64,000 nt of DNA from an uncultured bacterium (GTDB lineage: Bacteria; Cyanobacteriota; Vampirovibrionia; Gastranaerophilales; Gastranaerophilaceae): NCBI GenBank assembly GCA_902791985.1, contig CADAYD010000008.1, positions 1-64,000 of the forward strand, given 5' to 3'. Positions 33,539-41,166 of the stretch are shown piece after piece. Under the pieces are notes generated by a model, which was not told where the DNA came from, did not search any database, and saw only the letters and a list, made by a program, of their open reading frames with translations. The position numbers and the translations under genes are program-made. Positions within the stretch are counted from its first letter, which is position 1, and each line of letters starts with the position of its first letter.

Positions 33539-33988
33539 CTACACCAACTGAATTAGTGCCATTTCAGAAGCATCACCGCGACGTGGCGGTAAATGGTAAA
33601 TTCTTGTATATCCGCCTTTTTGATCAGCATATTTTTTACCGATTACAACAAACAATTTTCTTAGAACTGTTTGAGGAGTTTTCTTAACTTCATCGGTGAA
33701 TTTACCGTCAGCAGGAACTTCAACGTATGATTTTTTCTTAACATCATAAGCCATGAAGTCACCTGTTTCTTTGTTATAGATATACTTTGCAGCGTTGCGA
33801 ATTGAATTCAAATCGCCTTTTTTAGCAAGAGTGATAATTCTTTCCGCATACGGTTTCAATGCTTTCGCACGAGCCAATGTGGTTGTGATTTCACCATGAA
33901 CAAAAAGTTCAGTCGCTAAAGAACGAAGCAAAGCCTTTCTTTGATCCTGCGCTTTTCCAAGCGTATGTTTTTTAGTTTGGTGTCTCAT
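33539..33988 (-). CDS. rplQ: 50S ribosomal protein L17 with an internal insertion
   Basis: This 149-residue L17 is longer than the usual 115-130. The normal core is present: LGKAQDQRKALLRSLATELF at the N-terminus and RKLFVVIGKKYADQKGGYTRI plus SEMALIQLV near the end (first part cut: KYADQKGGYTRI). About 30 extra residues in the middle (about 72-104, with NKETGDFMAYDVKKKSYVE) separate the helices. It follows rpoA as in most bacteria. Confidence 0.95.
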   Translation of the reverse strand: MRHQTKKHTLGKAQDQRKALLRSLATELFVHGEITTTLARAKALKPYAERIITLAKKGDLNSIRNAAKYIYNKETGDFMAYDVKKKSYVEVPADGKFTDEVKKTPQTVLRKLFVVIGKKYADQKGGYTRIYHLPPRRGDASEMALIQLV

Positions 33989-34033
33989 TGTCTTTTTCCT
34001 TTATATTTCGTTGCCGGAATAACCGGCGTGCTG

Positions 34034-35005
34034 TTATCCGATTAAATCTTCTTCTTCAACAGGATTTGGTGCCAAATCCAATCCGAAGTGGTGTAATCTT
34101 TCGATTACTTCATCTGAAGATTTTTTGCCGAAGTTTTTGATATTTAATAAATCATGTTCTGATTTTTTCAAAAGTTCGGACATCGAATTGATACTTGCAC
34201 GTTTCAAGCAATTATATGCTCTGACAGAAAGTTCCAATTCTTCTATTGTCATTTTTGGTTCATCTTCATCTACTACAACTTCTTCTTCCTCAACAGGTGC
34301 AGCCGCAACAACAGGTTGACCTGTAATTGAAGCGATTTGCATGAAATGTTCAATAAGAAGATTTGCAGCTTGAGATAATGCATTTTGTACATCAACTGAA
34401 CCATTTGACCAAATTTCAAGAGTTAATTTATCATAGTCCAAAGAATCGCCTACACGAGTACTTTCTACATTGTAACTAACTCTTTTAATCGGCATAAATG
34501 TTGCATCAATAGGCAATACATCGATTGAATCGCCTTTAACATCTCTAGGAACATCGTGTGCAACATAGCCTTTGCCTGATTCAACAATAACATCAGCGTG
34601 GAATGATCCGCCATCTGCTACAGTACAAATCAACCAATCAGGGTTTACAACCTTTACACCTGATGGCAATTGAATATCACTTGCCAATACAGGTCCCGGT
34701 TTATCAACATCTATTCTAAGGTGTTGAGCCTCTTTGGAATCTGTTTTTACAACTAATCCTTTAAGATTCAATATTACGTCAATTACATCTTCCAATACAC
34801 CCGGAATAGCAGTGTATTCGTGAGTAATACTTTCAATTCTGGTGCTTGTAACTGCGGTTCCTTCAAGACTTGATAATAATACGCGTCTTAATGCATTACC
34901 GATTGTAGTACCAAATCCTCTTTCTAATGGTTCGATTACGAATTTACCGTATTGTGAACCGTCTGAATTTGTTGCTGTATCAACACATTTAATTTTTAAT
35001 TCCAT
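34034..35005 (-). CDS. rpoA: DNA-directed RNA polymerase alpha subunit
   Basis: This 323-residue alpha subunit assembles RNA polymerase and contacts upstream DNA and activators. The N-terminal assembly domain (about 1-230) has KFVIEPLERGFGTTIGNALR and LLSSLEGTAVTS. The acidic linker (about 236-250) leads to the alpha-CTD (about 255-315) with the helix-hairpin-helix LLKKSEHDLLNIKNFGKKSS. It sits between rpsD and rplQ. Confidence 0.97.
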   Translation of the reverse strand: MELKIKCVDTATNSDGSQYGKFVIEPLERGFGTTIGNALRRVLLSSLEGTAVTSTRIESITHEYTAIPGVLEDVIDVILNLKGLVVKTDSKEAQHLRIDVDKPGPVLASDIQLPSGVKVVNPDWLICTVADGGSFHADVIVESGKGYVAHDVPRDVKGDSIDVLPIDATFMPIKRVSYNVESTRVGDSLDYDKLTLEIWSNGSVDVQNALSQAANLLIEHFMQIASITGQPVVAAAPVEEEEVVVDEDEPKMTIEELELSVRAYNCLKRASINSMSELLKKSEHDLLNIKNFGKKSSDEVIERLHHFGLDLAPNPVEEEDLIG

Positions 35006-35069
35006 TATTTCAATCTCCTAGTTTTGTCTACTACGTGTTTTGTAAGATTTTCTTACTTTTCGCTATTTA

Positions 35070-35672
35070 TTATTTAGAGTAGTATTCGATTACGAGTTGT
35101 TCCTTAAGATCAGGATCTAACTCTTCTCTTTCAGGAATTCTGTCAAAAGTGATTTTGAATTCTGATTTATCAATAGTCATCCAAGCAGGAGCACACGCTA
35201 AATCGATTGATTCCATAACACTTTGAACAAATTTTGAACTTCTTGATTTTACGGTTATAACATCTCCTGCTTTAACTAAATAAGAAGGGATATCAACTTT
35301 TTTACCGTTTACAAGAACGTGACCGTGATTAACAATTTGTCTTGTTTGTTTACGAGTAATACCAAAGCCTGCTCTGAATAAGATGTTATCAAGTCTTGAT
35401 TCTAATAACTGCAAAAGAATCGTACCGGTAACGCCTTTTCTTCTTGTAGCTTCCTGATAGTATCTTGCAAATTGCTTTTCACTTACTAAGTATGTTAATC
35501 TGATTTTTTGCTTTTCTTTTAAGTGAAGCGCATATTCAGATAATTTCTTTCTAGCCGCACCATGTTGTCCTGATGCTGTTTGACGCATAGAAGATGTTAA
35601 TTTTCTGTTTGATAAATCTTTTACTCCGTAATTGCGGAATAATTTTTCACTTGGTCCTGTGTATCTAGACAT
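35070..35672 (-). CDS. rpsD: 30S ribosomal protein S4
   Basis: This 200-residue primary 16S-binding protein has an S4 RNA-binding domain (about 88-150: SRLDNILFRAGFGITRKQTR, VNHGHVLVNGKKVDIPSYLV). It lacks the N-terminal four-cysteine zinc motif. It lies between rpsK and rpoA. A 259-bp untranslated spacer precedes it, which could house S4 autoregulation. Confidence 0.96.
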   Translation of the reverse strand: MSRYTGPSEKLFRNYGVKDLSNRKLTSSMRQTASGQHGAARKKLSEYALHLKEKQKIRLTYLVSEKQFARYYQEATRRKGVTGTILLQLLESRLDNILFRAGFGITRKQTRQIVNHGHVLVNGKKVDIPSYLVKAGDVITVKSRSSKFVQSVMESIDLACAPAWMTIDKSEFKITFDRIPEREELDPDLKEQLVIEYYSK

Positions 35673-35931
35673 TTATTTTCTCCTTTACTTTTGTGCGGGG
35701 CATCTGTGGTTTACGATTGGACTATTATCGCAAGCCCCCGCTTGTTTTATACTTTTCCCGCCGAAACAATCAAAGATTGTTGTGTTCCTTTCGCTGTCTG
35801 CCACTTACAAATTAATACTCAATCATTTTGTTCGGCAGAGTAGCCTCAGGGGCGGTCATATAATGCTTAGCGCTCTGTTCACCTTACCATTTGGCAAGCT
35901 GACACCGGCGCTTCACACCGGCTCACGCACT
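35673..35931 (-). other. Long structured spacer upstream of rpsD
   Basis: 259 bp within the operon, less AT-rich than its surroundings, with no convincing minus-strand gene. On the minus strand GCCGGTG-type repeats (about 35905-35925) and AACAATC-TTT-GATTGTT (about 35766-35782) can fold. The position directly before rpsD fits an autoregulatory leader for S4, but I cannot see a known S4 target structure. Confidence 0.45.
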
Positions 35932-36318
35932 CTATACTCTGCGTTTCTTCGGCGGACGGCAACCGTTGTGAGGAATAGGTGTTACATCCTTAATCAATGT
36001 AATTTCCAATCCTGCAGCCTGAATAGCTCTGATTGCTGTTTCTCTGCCTGAACCCGGCCCTTTGATATGAACTTCGACTTTTTTCATACCTTGGTCGATT
36101 GATTTTTTTGCTACCATTTCTGCAGCAGATTGTGCTGCAAACGGTGTTCCTTTTCTGGCACCTTTGAATCCTGATGCTCCGGCTGTTGCCCAAGCAATAG
36201 CATTACCTTGAGTGTCAGTAGAAGTTACGATTGTATTGTTGAAAGTTGATTGAATATGTACAACTCCCTGCAATACATTCTTCTTTTCTTTTTTCTTTGT
36301 TGTTCTTGGTCTTGCCAT
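35932..36318 (-). CDS. rpsK: 30S ribosomal protein S11
   Basis: This 128-residue S11 carries the hallmarks [37 protein letters not shown] and [16 protein letters not shown]. It ends in the conserved [16 protein letters not shown]. It lies 31 bp after rpsM. Confidence 0.97.
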   Translation of the reverse strand: MARPRTTKKKEKKNVLQGVVHIQSTFNNTIVTSTDTQGNAIAWATAGASGFKGARKGTPFAAQSAAEMVAKKSIDQGMKKVEVHIKGPGSGRETAIRAIQAAGLEITLIKDVTPIPHNGCRPPKKRRV

Positions 36319-36349
36319 TTTTAGTTTCCTTTATATTTATTTGTGTTTA

Positions 36350-36715
36350 TTACTTCTTACCTGCGATTGCAGCGCCTTTTTTGCCACGCTGTGTTCTTGC
36401 ATTTGTTTTTGTTCTTTGACCTCTGCAAGGAAGTTTACGTTTGTGACGAAGTCCTCTGTAAGAACCGATTTCTTGCAAACGCTTGATATTCATAGCAACA
36501 TCACGTCTTAAATCACCTTCAATATGATAATTTGAAAGTTCTTCACGTAATACTTTAATATCTTCTTCTGTTAAATCGTCTGTTCTTAAATCAGGTGAAA
36601 CACCTGTTGCTGCTAAGATTTTCTTAGCACGAGTAGGCCCAATACCGTAAATGTAGGTTAAGGCTACTTCCATTCTTTTGTTACGAGGTAAATCTACCCC
36701 TACTAATCTTGCCAT
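36350..36715 (-). CDS. rpsM: 30S ribosomal protein S13
   Basis: This S13 is 121 residues from ATG 36715, which has AAAGGAG just upstream. The frame stays open for another 69 codons upstream, but those do not resemble S13 and have no better start. Family segments are [37 protein letters not shown] and [20 protein letters not shown]. The C-terminal basic tail is intact. Confidence 0.96.
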   Translation of the reverse strand: MARLVGVDLPRNKRMEVALTYIYGIGPTRAKKILAATGVSPDLRTDDLTEEDIKVLREELSNYHIEGDLRRDVAMNIKRLQEIGSYRGLRHKRKLPCRGQRTKTNARTQRGKKGAAIAGKK

Positions 36716-36986
36716 GTTTTTCTCCTTTTCTTTGGCTTTGTGCGCCGGAACAACTCTGCATATGTAGCACGCTGCACCATTTTTCGCACCCGGTGTTAGA
36801 TTTTTTTGTGTATGAGGCTTAAATACTTCCTCACCGGCAACTGTTTTAATGCTCATCGCCTCTGCATTGTTTGTGAATACTTCTTTTTCCGTCCCCCTGA
36901 ATTTGTTTAAGGGTCTGTTCATTTAATTGATAGATTCCGAATCAAGTTCGGAATGACATACAAAAGCAGCTCACTATTTACACGAA
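36716..36986 (-). other. Spacer between rpmJ and rpsM, open in the rpsM frame
   Basis: 271 bp between two genes that are normally close. On the minus strand the rpsM frame is open back to 36922, but the sequence looks non-coding. A GATTCCGAA/TTCGGAATGAC hairpin lies at 36933-36957. I see no known ribosomal-protein leader structure. Confidence 0.4.
36933..36957. repeat. Small dispersed hairpin, copy 1
   Basis: GATTCCGAA-(5 nt)-TTCGGAATGAC. It is the same form as the inner part of the palindrome at 44761-44785 (there, on the other strand, GATTCTGAA-ATAAA-TTCAGAATGAC). Both stem positions that differ keep base pairing. Confidence 0.7.
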
Positions 36987-37082
36987 TTAACCCTGTCTTT
37001 GTTTGTGTTTAGGGTTTTCGCAAATTACGGCAATTCTGCCTTTTCTTTTGATACATTTGCATTTGTCGCAAATTTTCTTTAC
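36987..37082 (-). CDS. rpmJ: 50S ribosomal protein L36, start codon not visible
   Basis: The minus-strand frame ending at TAA 36987 encodes [20 protein letters not shown], then [11 protein letters not shown], an unmistakable zinc-ribbon L36. Upstream in frame come GTA, TCA, CAA, AAA, GGA, AAA, CAT, AAA, AAA and then a stop (TAA). No ATG, GTG or TTG is available. AAAGGA sits 9 nt before the GTA codon. The expected first codons (usually MKVR-S) appear to be missing. A small deletion, a sequencing or assembly error, or a non-canonical start are the possibilities. Confidence 0.85.
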   Translation of the reverse strand, partial: VKKICDKCKCIKRKGRIAVICENPKHKQRQG

Positions 37083-37117
37083 TGATTGTTTTCCTTTATG
37101 TTTTTATTCGTGAGATT

Positions 37118-37333
37118 CTACTTTAATCTGAATGTAATACGTCCTTTTGTGAGATCGTAAGGAGTCATTTCAACTCTTACTTTATCTCCGGGAAGTATTC
37201 TGATAAAATTCTTTCTTATCTTGCCTGAAATATGAGCCAAAATTTCATGGTCATTTTCAAGTTTTACTTTGAACATCGCATTAGGCATGGATTCGATAAT
37301 CGTACCTACGAATTCTATTACGTCTTTTGCCAT
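37118..37333 (-). CDS. infA: Translation initiation factor IF-1
   Basis: This 71-residue S1/OB-fold protein contains [40 protein letters not shown] and [13 protein letters not shown], the standard IF-1 landmarks. It is the first gene of the operon in this window. About 35 bp separate its stop from the rpmJ coding region. No secY, adk or map gene precedes it here. Confidence 0.96.
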   Translation of the reverse strand: MAKDVIEFVGTIIESMPNAMFKVKLENDHEILAHISGKIRKNFIRILPGDKVRVEMTPYDLTKGRITFRLK

Positions 37334-37599
37334 ATATACCTCTTTTTTCGGCTGTCAAATATGCACAATAATTGTGAGTATAACAATCATACTTGCTAAA
37401 CTTTTGATTGCAAGGGGTGAAATTCAACAATTTTAGATATTTTAACATGTTTTTCAAGTTGCGGTTAAATGAGTGTTTAATTAATCATAAAACACTTCTT
37501 GTATTTGTTGAATTACACCGATACATTTGCTAAATTTGGCTACGCAGAAATCATGTTAATTTTTGTAACGATTTTAATTATTTAATTTTTATAAAAACA

Positions 37600-38037
37600 T
37601 TAAGCATCATACCCGCATTGTTCCATATGGTACAGACAGTATGTGTTCCCCGATTTATTGAGCATATTTTCGCTGCATCCGCCGCGGAAAGAGTATTTAT
37701 GAGCACAAGTTGCACATATTGGGCAAAAGCATCTGTATCTGCCATGTATCAACACCCAAATCAAGCACCAATTTTAGCATATCATCAAGCTCATTATAAT
37801 TTGAGTTCATAAATGTAGAGCAAACATCGACATAAAACCCTACACCTGCAAGCATTTTTATTGCCCTGCAAGTTTTTTCAAACATCCCGTCAACCCCGCG
37901 AATATAATCGTGAGTTTTAGCGCTTGCCCCGTCAAGACTGATACCAAACTGGGTAGAAGGATATTCTTTTAAAATTTCAAATACTTTATCGTCGATTAAC
38001 ATACCGTTTGTCATAAATGCGGCAGCCATATCGCAAT
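37600..38037 (-). pseudogene. Decayed radical SAM/SPASM-domain gene
   Basis: On the minus strand the first part reads DMAAAFMTNGMLIDDKVFEI, then STQFGISLDGASAKTHDYIRG and CRAIKMLAGVGFYVDVCST, typical of the middle of a radical SAM barrel. It runs into a stop after IQMLLPNMCNLCS. In another frame it continues ATCAHKYSFRGGCSEN to LYHMEQCGYDA, the cysteine-rich end of a SPASM domain. The N-terminal CxxxCxxC cluster half and the segment between the two parts are absent. This indicates an N-terminal truncation plus an internal deletion with frameshift. Confidence 0.8.
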
Positions 38038-38076
38038 AATATATTTTATTTAAGTATAATGTCCAATTTTTATTTA

Positions 38077-38106
38077 AAAACGGTTCAAAATTTGAACCGT
38101 TTTTTT
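38077..38106 (+). terminator. Rho-independent terminator-like hairpin
   Basis: AAAACGGTTCAAA pairs with TTTGAACCGTTTT around one base and is followed by TTT. It has T-rich flanks on both strands. No plus-strand gene precedes it, so it may serve a lost gene. Confidence 0.7.
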
Positions 38107-38136
38107 GAGCCCTCACTATCGAAAGAAAAAAAATTT

Positions 38137-38235
38137 GATTCCCTCCCATATATAGGGGATGTTAGGAGGGGTTTGAATCGATAATTTTATATAAAAATCT
38201 GAAACCCATCCCCCTATTTAGGGAGGAGAATTATT
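38137..38235. repeat. Imperfect palindromic intergenic element
   Basis: The left part (TCCCTCCCATATATAGGGG) and the right part (ATCCCCCTATTTAGGGAGG) are imperfect inverted copies. Each part can also fold on itself. It lies between the radical-SAM remnant and rimI. A C/G-run palindrome at 58813-58917 has a similar look. Confidence 0.5.
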
Positions 38236-38304
38236 AATTCAATACAACCTCATCCTGATAGAATTATATTTGCAACATAAGGGGAAACGTGATACCATAA
38301 TTCT

Positions 38305-38841
38305 ATGAGTGCAAATGTTGAAACCGTTACAATCAAACGTATGTCAAAAGAAGATATTGACGGAGTCATAGCCATAGAAGAAAAAGCTTACGGTGCCCAT
38401 CACTGGTCAAAGGATTCGTTTATGCAAGAGCTCAGTAACGACCTTGCGTGGTATTATTCGCTGTTTAATTCAGACGGCAAACTTGTCGGATATGCAGGAA
38501 CATGGCACATTTTAGAAGAAGCACATATTACAAATATTGCTGTTGATATGGATAATAGGCGCAAAGGATACGGAGAAGCGCTTTTAAAACATATTCTCGA
38601 CGATTGTTACAAAGAAATGATTAAGTACATAACACTTGAAGTCAGAGCAAGCAACAAAGCCGCTATAGGACTCTATGAAAAATACGGTTTTACATCTTTT
38701 GGAATCCGAAAAAAATATTACCAAGATAACAACGAAGACGCTATCATTATGTGGACAAAAAATATTTTCTACGACGAATTCAAAATCCCGTTTGAAAGTA
38801 ATTGCCAAAAACTTGAAAAGAGGATACTTGTAAATGAGTGA
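38305..38841 (+). CDS. rimI: Ribosomal-protein-alanine N-acetyltransferase-like (RimI)
   Basis: This 178-residue GNAT protein matches RimI, which acetylates the N-terminus of S18 and related targets. The GNAT core is visible: AHITNIAVDMDNRRKGYGEALL with the acetyl-CoA loop RRKGYG (about 92-97), then LEVRASNKAAIGLYEKYGF and the YYQDNNEDAIIMW end. It opens a six-gene plus-strand operon and overlaps the next gene by 8 bp. A CATAAT box lies 3 bp before the ATG and there is no Shine-Dalgarno. Confidence 0.85.
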   Translation: MSANVETVTIKRMSKEDIDGVIAIEEKAYGAHHWSKDSFMQELSNDLAWYYSLFNSDGKLVGYAGTWHILEEAHITNIAVDMDNRRKGYGEALLKHILDDCYKEMIKYITLEVRASNKAAIGLYEKYGFTSFGIRKKYYQDNNEDAIIMWTKNIFYDEFKIPFESNCQKLEKRILVNE

Positions 38842-39499
38842 AGAAATCCTTATTCCCAAAATGAAAAGGCTGGATAAGAAGCAGAGAAAAATTAAAATCC
38901 CTATAAATAATTTTGTGCTGGTCATTTTATGTACGTTACTGATTATAGGGGCAACATTTATTAATATTGATATTAAACATTATATCATTCCACAAGGTTT
39001 TTCATTTGGCAAAACTTTTAATAGTGAAGATTTTGTATATGTATTCAGCATAATCCCGCAAATCCCGATTTTGATGTTTGTGACATCCGTTTTAGGTAAA
39101 AGATTGGCAATCACCTGCGCCTGCCTTTATGTATTTTTAGGATTATTTACCTTGCCGATTTTTGCACTCGGAGGAGGAATTTGCTATGTAGGAGAATACA
39201 GTTTCGGATTTATCGTGGCATTCATATTAGGAGCATACATTGCCGGCAGTTTTCTCAATAAAAAATATTCTTTTATTAACATGATACTGGCTGCCATTCT
39301 TGGCGTACTTGCAATACATTTATGCGGAATTTTATATATGCTTTTATTGTCATTGATAAAGGGTGAAGGTAAAATGTTTATTCAAACTTGGATCAGTGCG
39401 CAGAGCGGAATGAAAATTTTGTATGACATAGTTTTAAGCTTCATTACTATAATAATTGGGAAGTATATTCACGCCTTTTTGAAATTTTTAACAGATTAA
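38834..39499 (+). CDS. bioY: BioY-like biotin transporter substrate-binding subunit
   Basis: This 221-residue membrane protein has about six helices and looks like a BioY S-component of an energy-coupling-factor importer. The family stretch SIIPQIPILMFVTSVLGKRL is followed by LYVFLGLFTLPIFALGGGIC and YSFGFIVAFILGAYIAG. Biotin uptake is the known role of BioY. A charged N-terminal extension of about 25 residues is unusual. No ECF ATPase genes are adjacent, so shared modules elsewhere would be needed. Confidence 0.75.
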   Translation: MSEEILIPKMKRLDKKQRKIKIPINNFVLVILCTLLIIGATFINIDIKHYIIPQGFSFGKTFNSEDFVYVFSIIPQIPILMFVTSVLGKRLAITCACLYVFLGLFTLPIFALGGGICYVGEYSFGFIVAFILGAYIAGSFLNKKYSFINMILAAILGVLAIHLCGILYMLLLSLIKGEGKMFIQTWISAQSGMKILYDIVLSFITIIIGKYIHAFLKFLTD

Positions 39500-39556
39500 C
39501 ATTTGATAGATATAAAAAAATGTGCTAATATAAACGTAAGGATATTTGGAGGAAAT

Positions 39557-40462
39557 ATGGATTTTAAAGACATTTTTTTGGATATACCGGTTTTAATAGT
39601 AATATTTACTTTTTTAACCTCAATTATATACTGTATTGTTCAGTATTCAAAAGTAAATAAAAATTTGAAAATTATCATAAAATTTTTATCAACATTTAAG
39701 AAAAACGATTTGAATTTCAGATTCAAAGAGCTTGACGGATGGATGATGTCTAATCCATACTTATCAATAATATGGATAGAATTTAAAAATACACTTGTAT
39801 TCTCTGAATCTGTCGCATTAAAAGAAGGTGACGATTACCAATATCAAGATGTATCTTCTACTGTTCAAAATGTTCAGACCACATTTGATCCATTATATTT
39901 TTTCAATGAAGAAACTTTAGTTACTTCAAAATTCAATTATAAAATGGTTCAAACAATGCCGACAATTTTGACAGGTTTCGGTCCGTTATTTACATTTATG
40001 AAAATTGCTATCGCGTTCGGTATGATTGACTTTTCATCACCTGAAAAAACAATCAACTCCGTTGGTGCGTTCATGAACGGCATGCAAGCCGCAGCGTTTG
40101 TATCAGTTATCGCAGTTTCGTCATCATTGATATACTTACTTATAGAAAAATTTATGTTCCAACAACTTTGTAAAAGACCGTTAGCGCAAATTCAAAATAT
40201 GATTGGAGAACTTTTTGCAAGTATTTCATCAGAAAAATTCTTATATGAAATATTAAGAGAATCAAAAATTCAAAATAACTCTGCCGCAAATCTTATCGGA
40301 GTTATTCCAAAACAGTTTAAAAGCGCATTCAATGAAACAATGGCTGCCAATTTGGTGCCTTATTTAGAAAACCTTATATTTGGTTTAAACCAACTGAATA
40401 AACAAATGAAAGAAGTTGCTAAAGGTTCTAAAGGCGGCGATGAAGTTGACGGGTTGTTCTAG
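39557..40462 (+). CDS. ZorA/MotA/ExbB-like membrane motor subunit
   Basis: This protein is 301 residues from ATG 39557, preceded by GGAGG; an earlier start at 39503 has none. Helix 1 is about residues 7-28, helix 2 about 143-169 (MPTILTGFGPLFTFMKIAIA), and helix 3 about 176-203. A long cytoplasmic loop lies between helices 1 and 2, and the tail is helical. The PTILTGFGPLFTF segment matches the ZorA/MotA/TolQ-type pore helix, where the motif usually reads as G-x-LGTF. The next gene encodes its MotB/ZorB-like partner 10 bp downstream. It is probably an ion-driven stator unit; no flagellar genes are near. Confidence 0.7.
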   Translation: MDFKDIFLDIPVLIVIFTFLTSIIYCIVQYSKVNKNLKIIIKFLSTFKKNDLNFRFKELDGWMMSNPYLSIIWIEFKNTLVFSESVALKEGDDYQYQDVSSTVQNVQTTFDPLYFFNEETLVTSKFNYKMVQTMPTILTGFGPLFTFMKIAIAFGMIDFSSPEKTINSVGAFMNGMQAAAFVSVIAVSSSLIYLLIEKFMFQQLCKRPLAQIQNMIGELFASISSEKFLYEILRESKIQNNSAANLIGVIPKQFKSAFNETMAANLVPYLENLIFGLNQLNKQMKEVAKGSKGGDEVDGLF

Positions 40463-40472
40463 GAGTTAATAA

Positions 40473-41165
40473 ATGGCAATATTACATAGGAAACACAGTG
40501 TAGAAGACGATAACGGGAACATTTTCTGGGTAACAATGTCAGACTTAATGCTAGGTTTGGCGATTATCTTTATTACCCTATTCGTTCTTGCTATGACAGG
40601 CTTTAACCAAAAATCCGTACAACAACAACGTATAAAAATGGAAGTTGCAAAGAAAATTGAGAGCGAGCTCCAAAGACAAAATATTAATGCAAAAATCGAC
40701 AGAATGACAGGCGACTTAAAAATTCCGTCATCTGCTCTTTTTGAGGTAAACAGCTATGTATTAAAACCGGAAGGGAAAAAATTCCTTGATAAGTTAACCC
40801 CAATATATGTTAATACAATATTTTCAAGTCAAAAACTGGTTGATAATATTGATAGTATCATCATTCAAGGGCACACAGACTCTCAGGGATTTGCAGGGGC
40901 AAAAAATATTAATGAACAGTTTGTTTACAACATGGACCTGAGTACAAAAAGGGCAAATTCTGTTGCAATGTATATGTTAGGTGCAAAATACAAACCAGAA
41001 TATAATGAAGGATTTCGACACATGATTACGGTAGAAGGCAGAAGCTTTAACGATTTGATTCTTGATGATCAAGGTAATGAAGACATGACAAAAAGCCGTC
41101 GTGTAGAAATAAAGTTGAAGGTTGCCGATTGGAGTATTGCAACTTTCTTTGGACTAAAACATTAA
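40473..41165 (+). CDS. ZorB/MotB-like protein with OmpA peptidoglycan-binding domain
   Basis: This 230-residue protein has one N-terminal membrane helix (about 18-44) that begins [21 protein letters not shown]24 sits where MotB/ZorB have their ion-binding aspartate. After a linker helix, the OmpA-like domain (about 85-215) carries [12 protein letters not shown] (GHTD 133-136) and [11 protein letters not shown] with R160, the peptidoglycan-binding residues. Together with the preceding gene it should form an ion-driven complex that spans the envelope. Zorya defence partners ZorC and ZorD (or ZorE) are not adjacent. Confidence 0.75.
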   Translation: MAILHRKHSVEDDNGNIFWVTMSDLMLGLAIIFITLFVLAMTGFNQKSVQQQRIKMEVAKKIESELQRQNINAKIDRMTGDLKIPSSALFEVNSYVLKPEGKKFLDKLTPIYVNTIFSSQKLVDNIDSIIIQGHTDSQGFAGAKNINEQFVYNMDLSTKRANSVAMYMLGAKYKPEYNEGFRHMITVEGRSFNDLILDDQGNEDMTKSRRVEIKLKVADWSIATFFGLKH

Positions 41166-41166
41166 T

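Noticed and set aside
35632-36051. 139-codon plus-strand open frame across the rpsD-rpsK spacer
   Set aside because: It overlaps both ribosomal-protein genes on the opposite strand, begins without a ribosome binding site and looks like translated non-coding sequence.
36716-36922. 69-codon N-terminal extension of rpsM
   Set aside because: S13 starts at ATG 36715 with a clear AAAGGAG. The upstream residues do not resemble S13 or any recognised protein.
39557-41165. Complete Zorya defence system
   Set aside because: Only the two motor-type proteins are present. The neighbours are bioY, UPF0210 and an unrelated unknown, with no helicase/nuclease ZorC, ZorD or ZorE.
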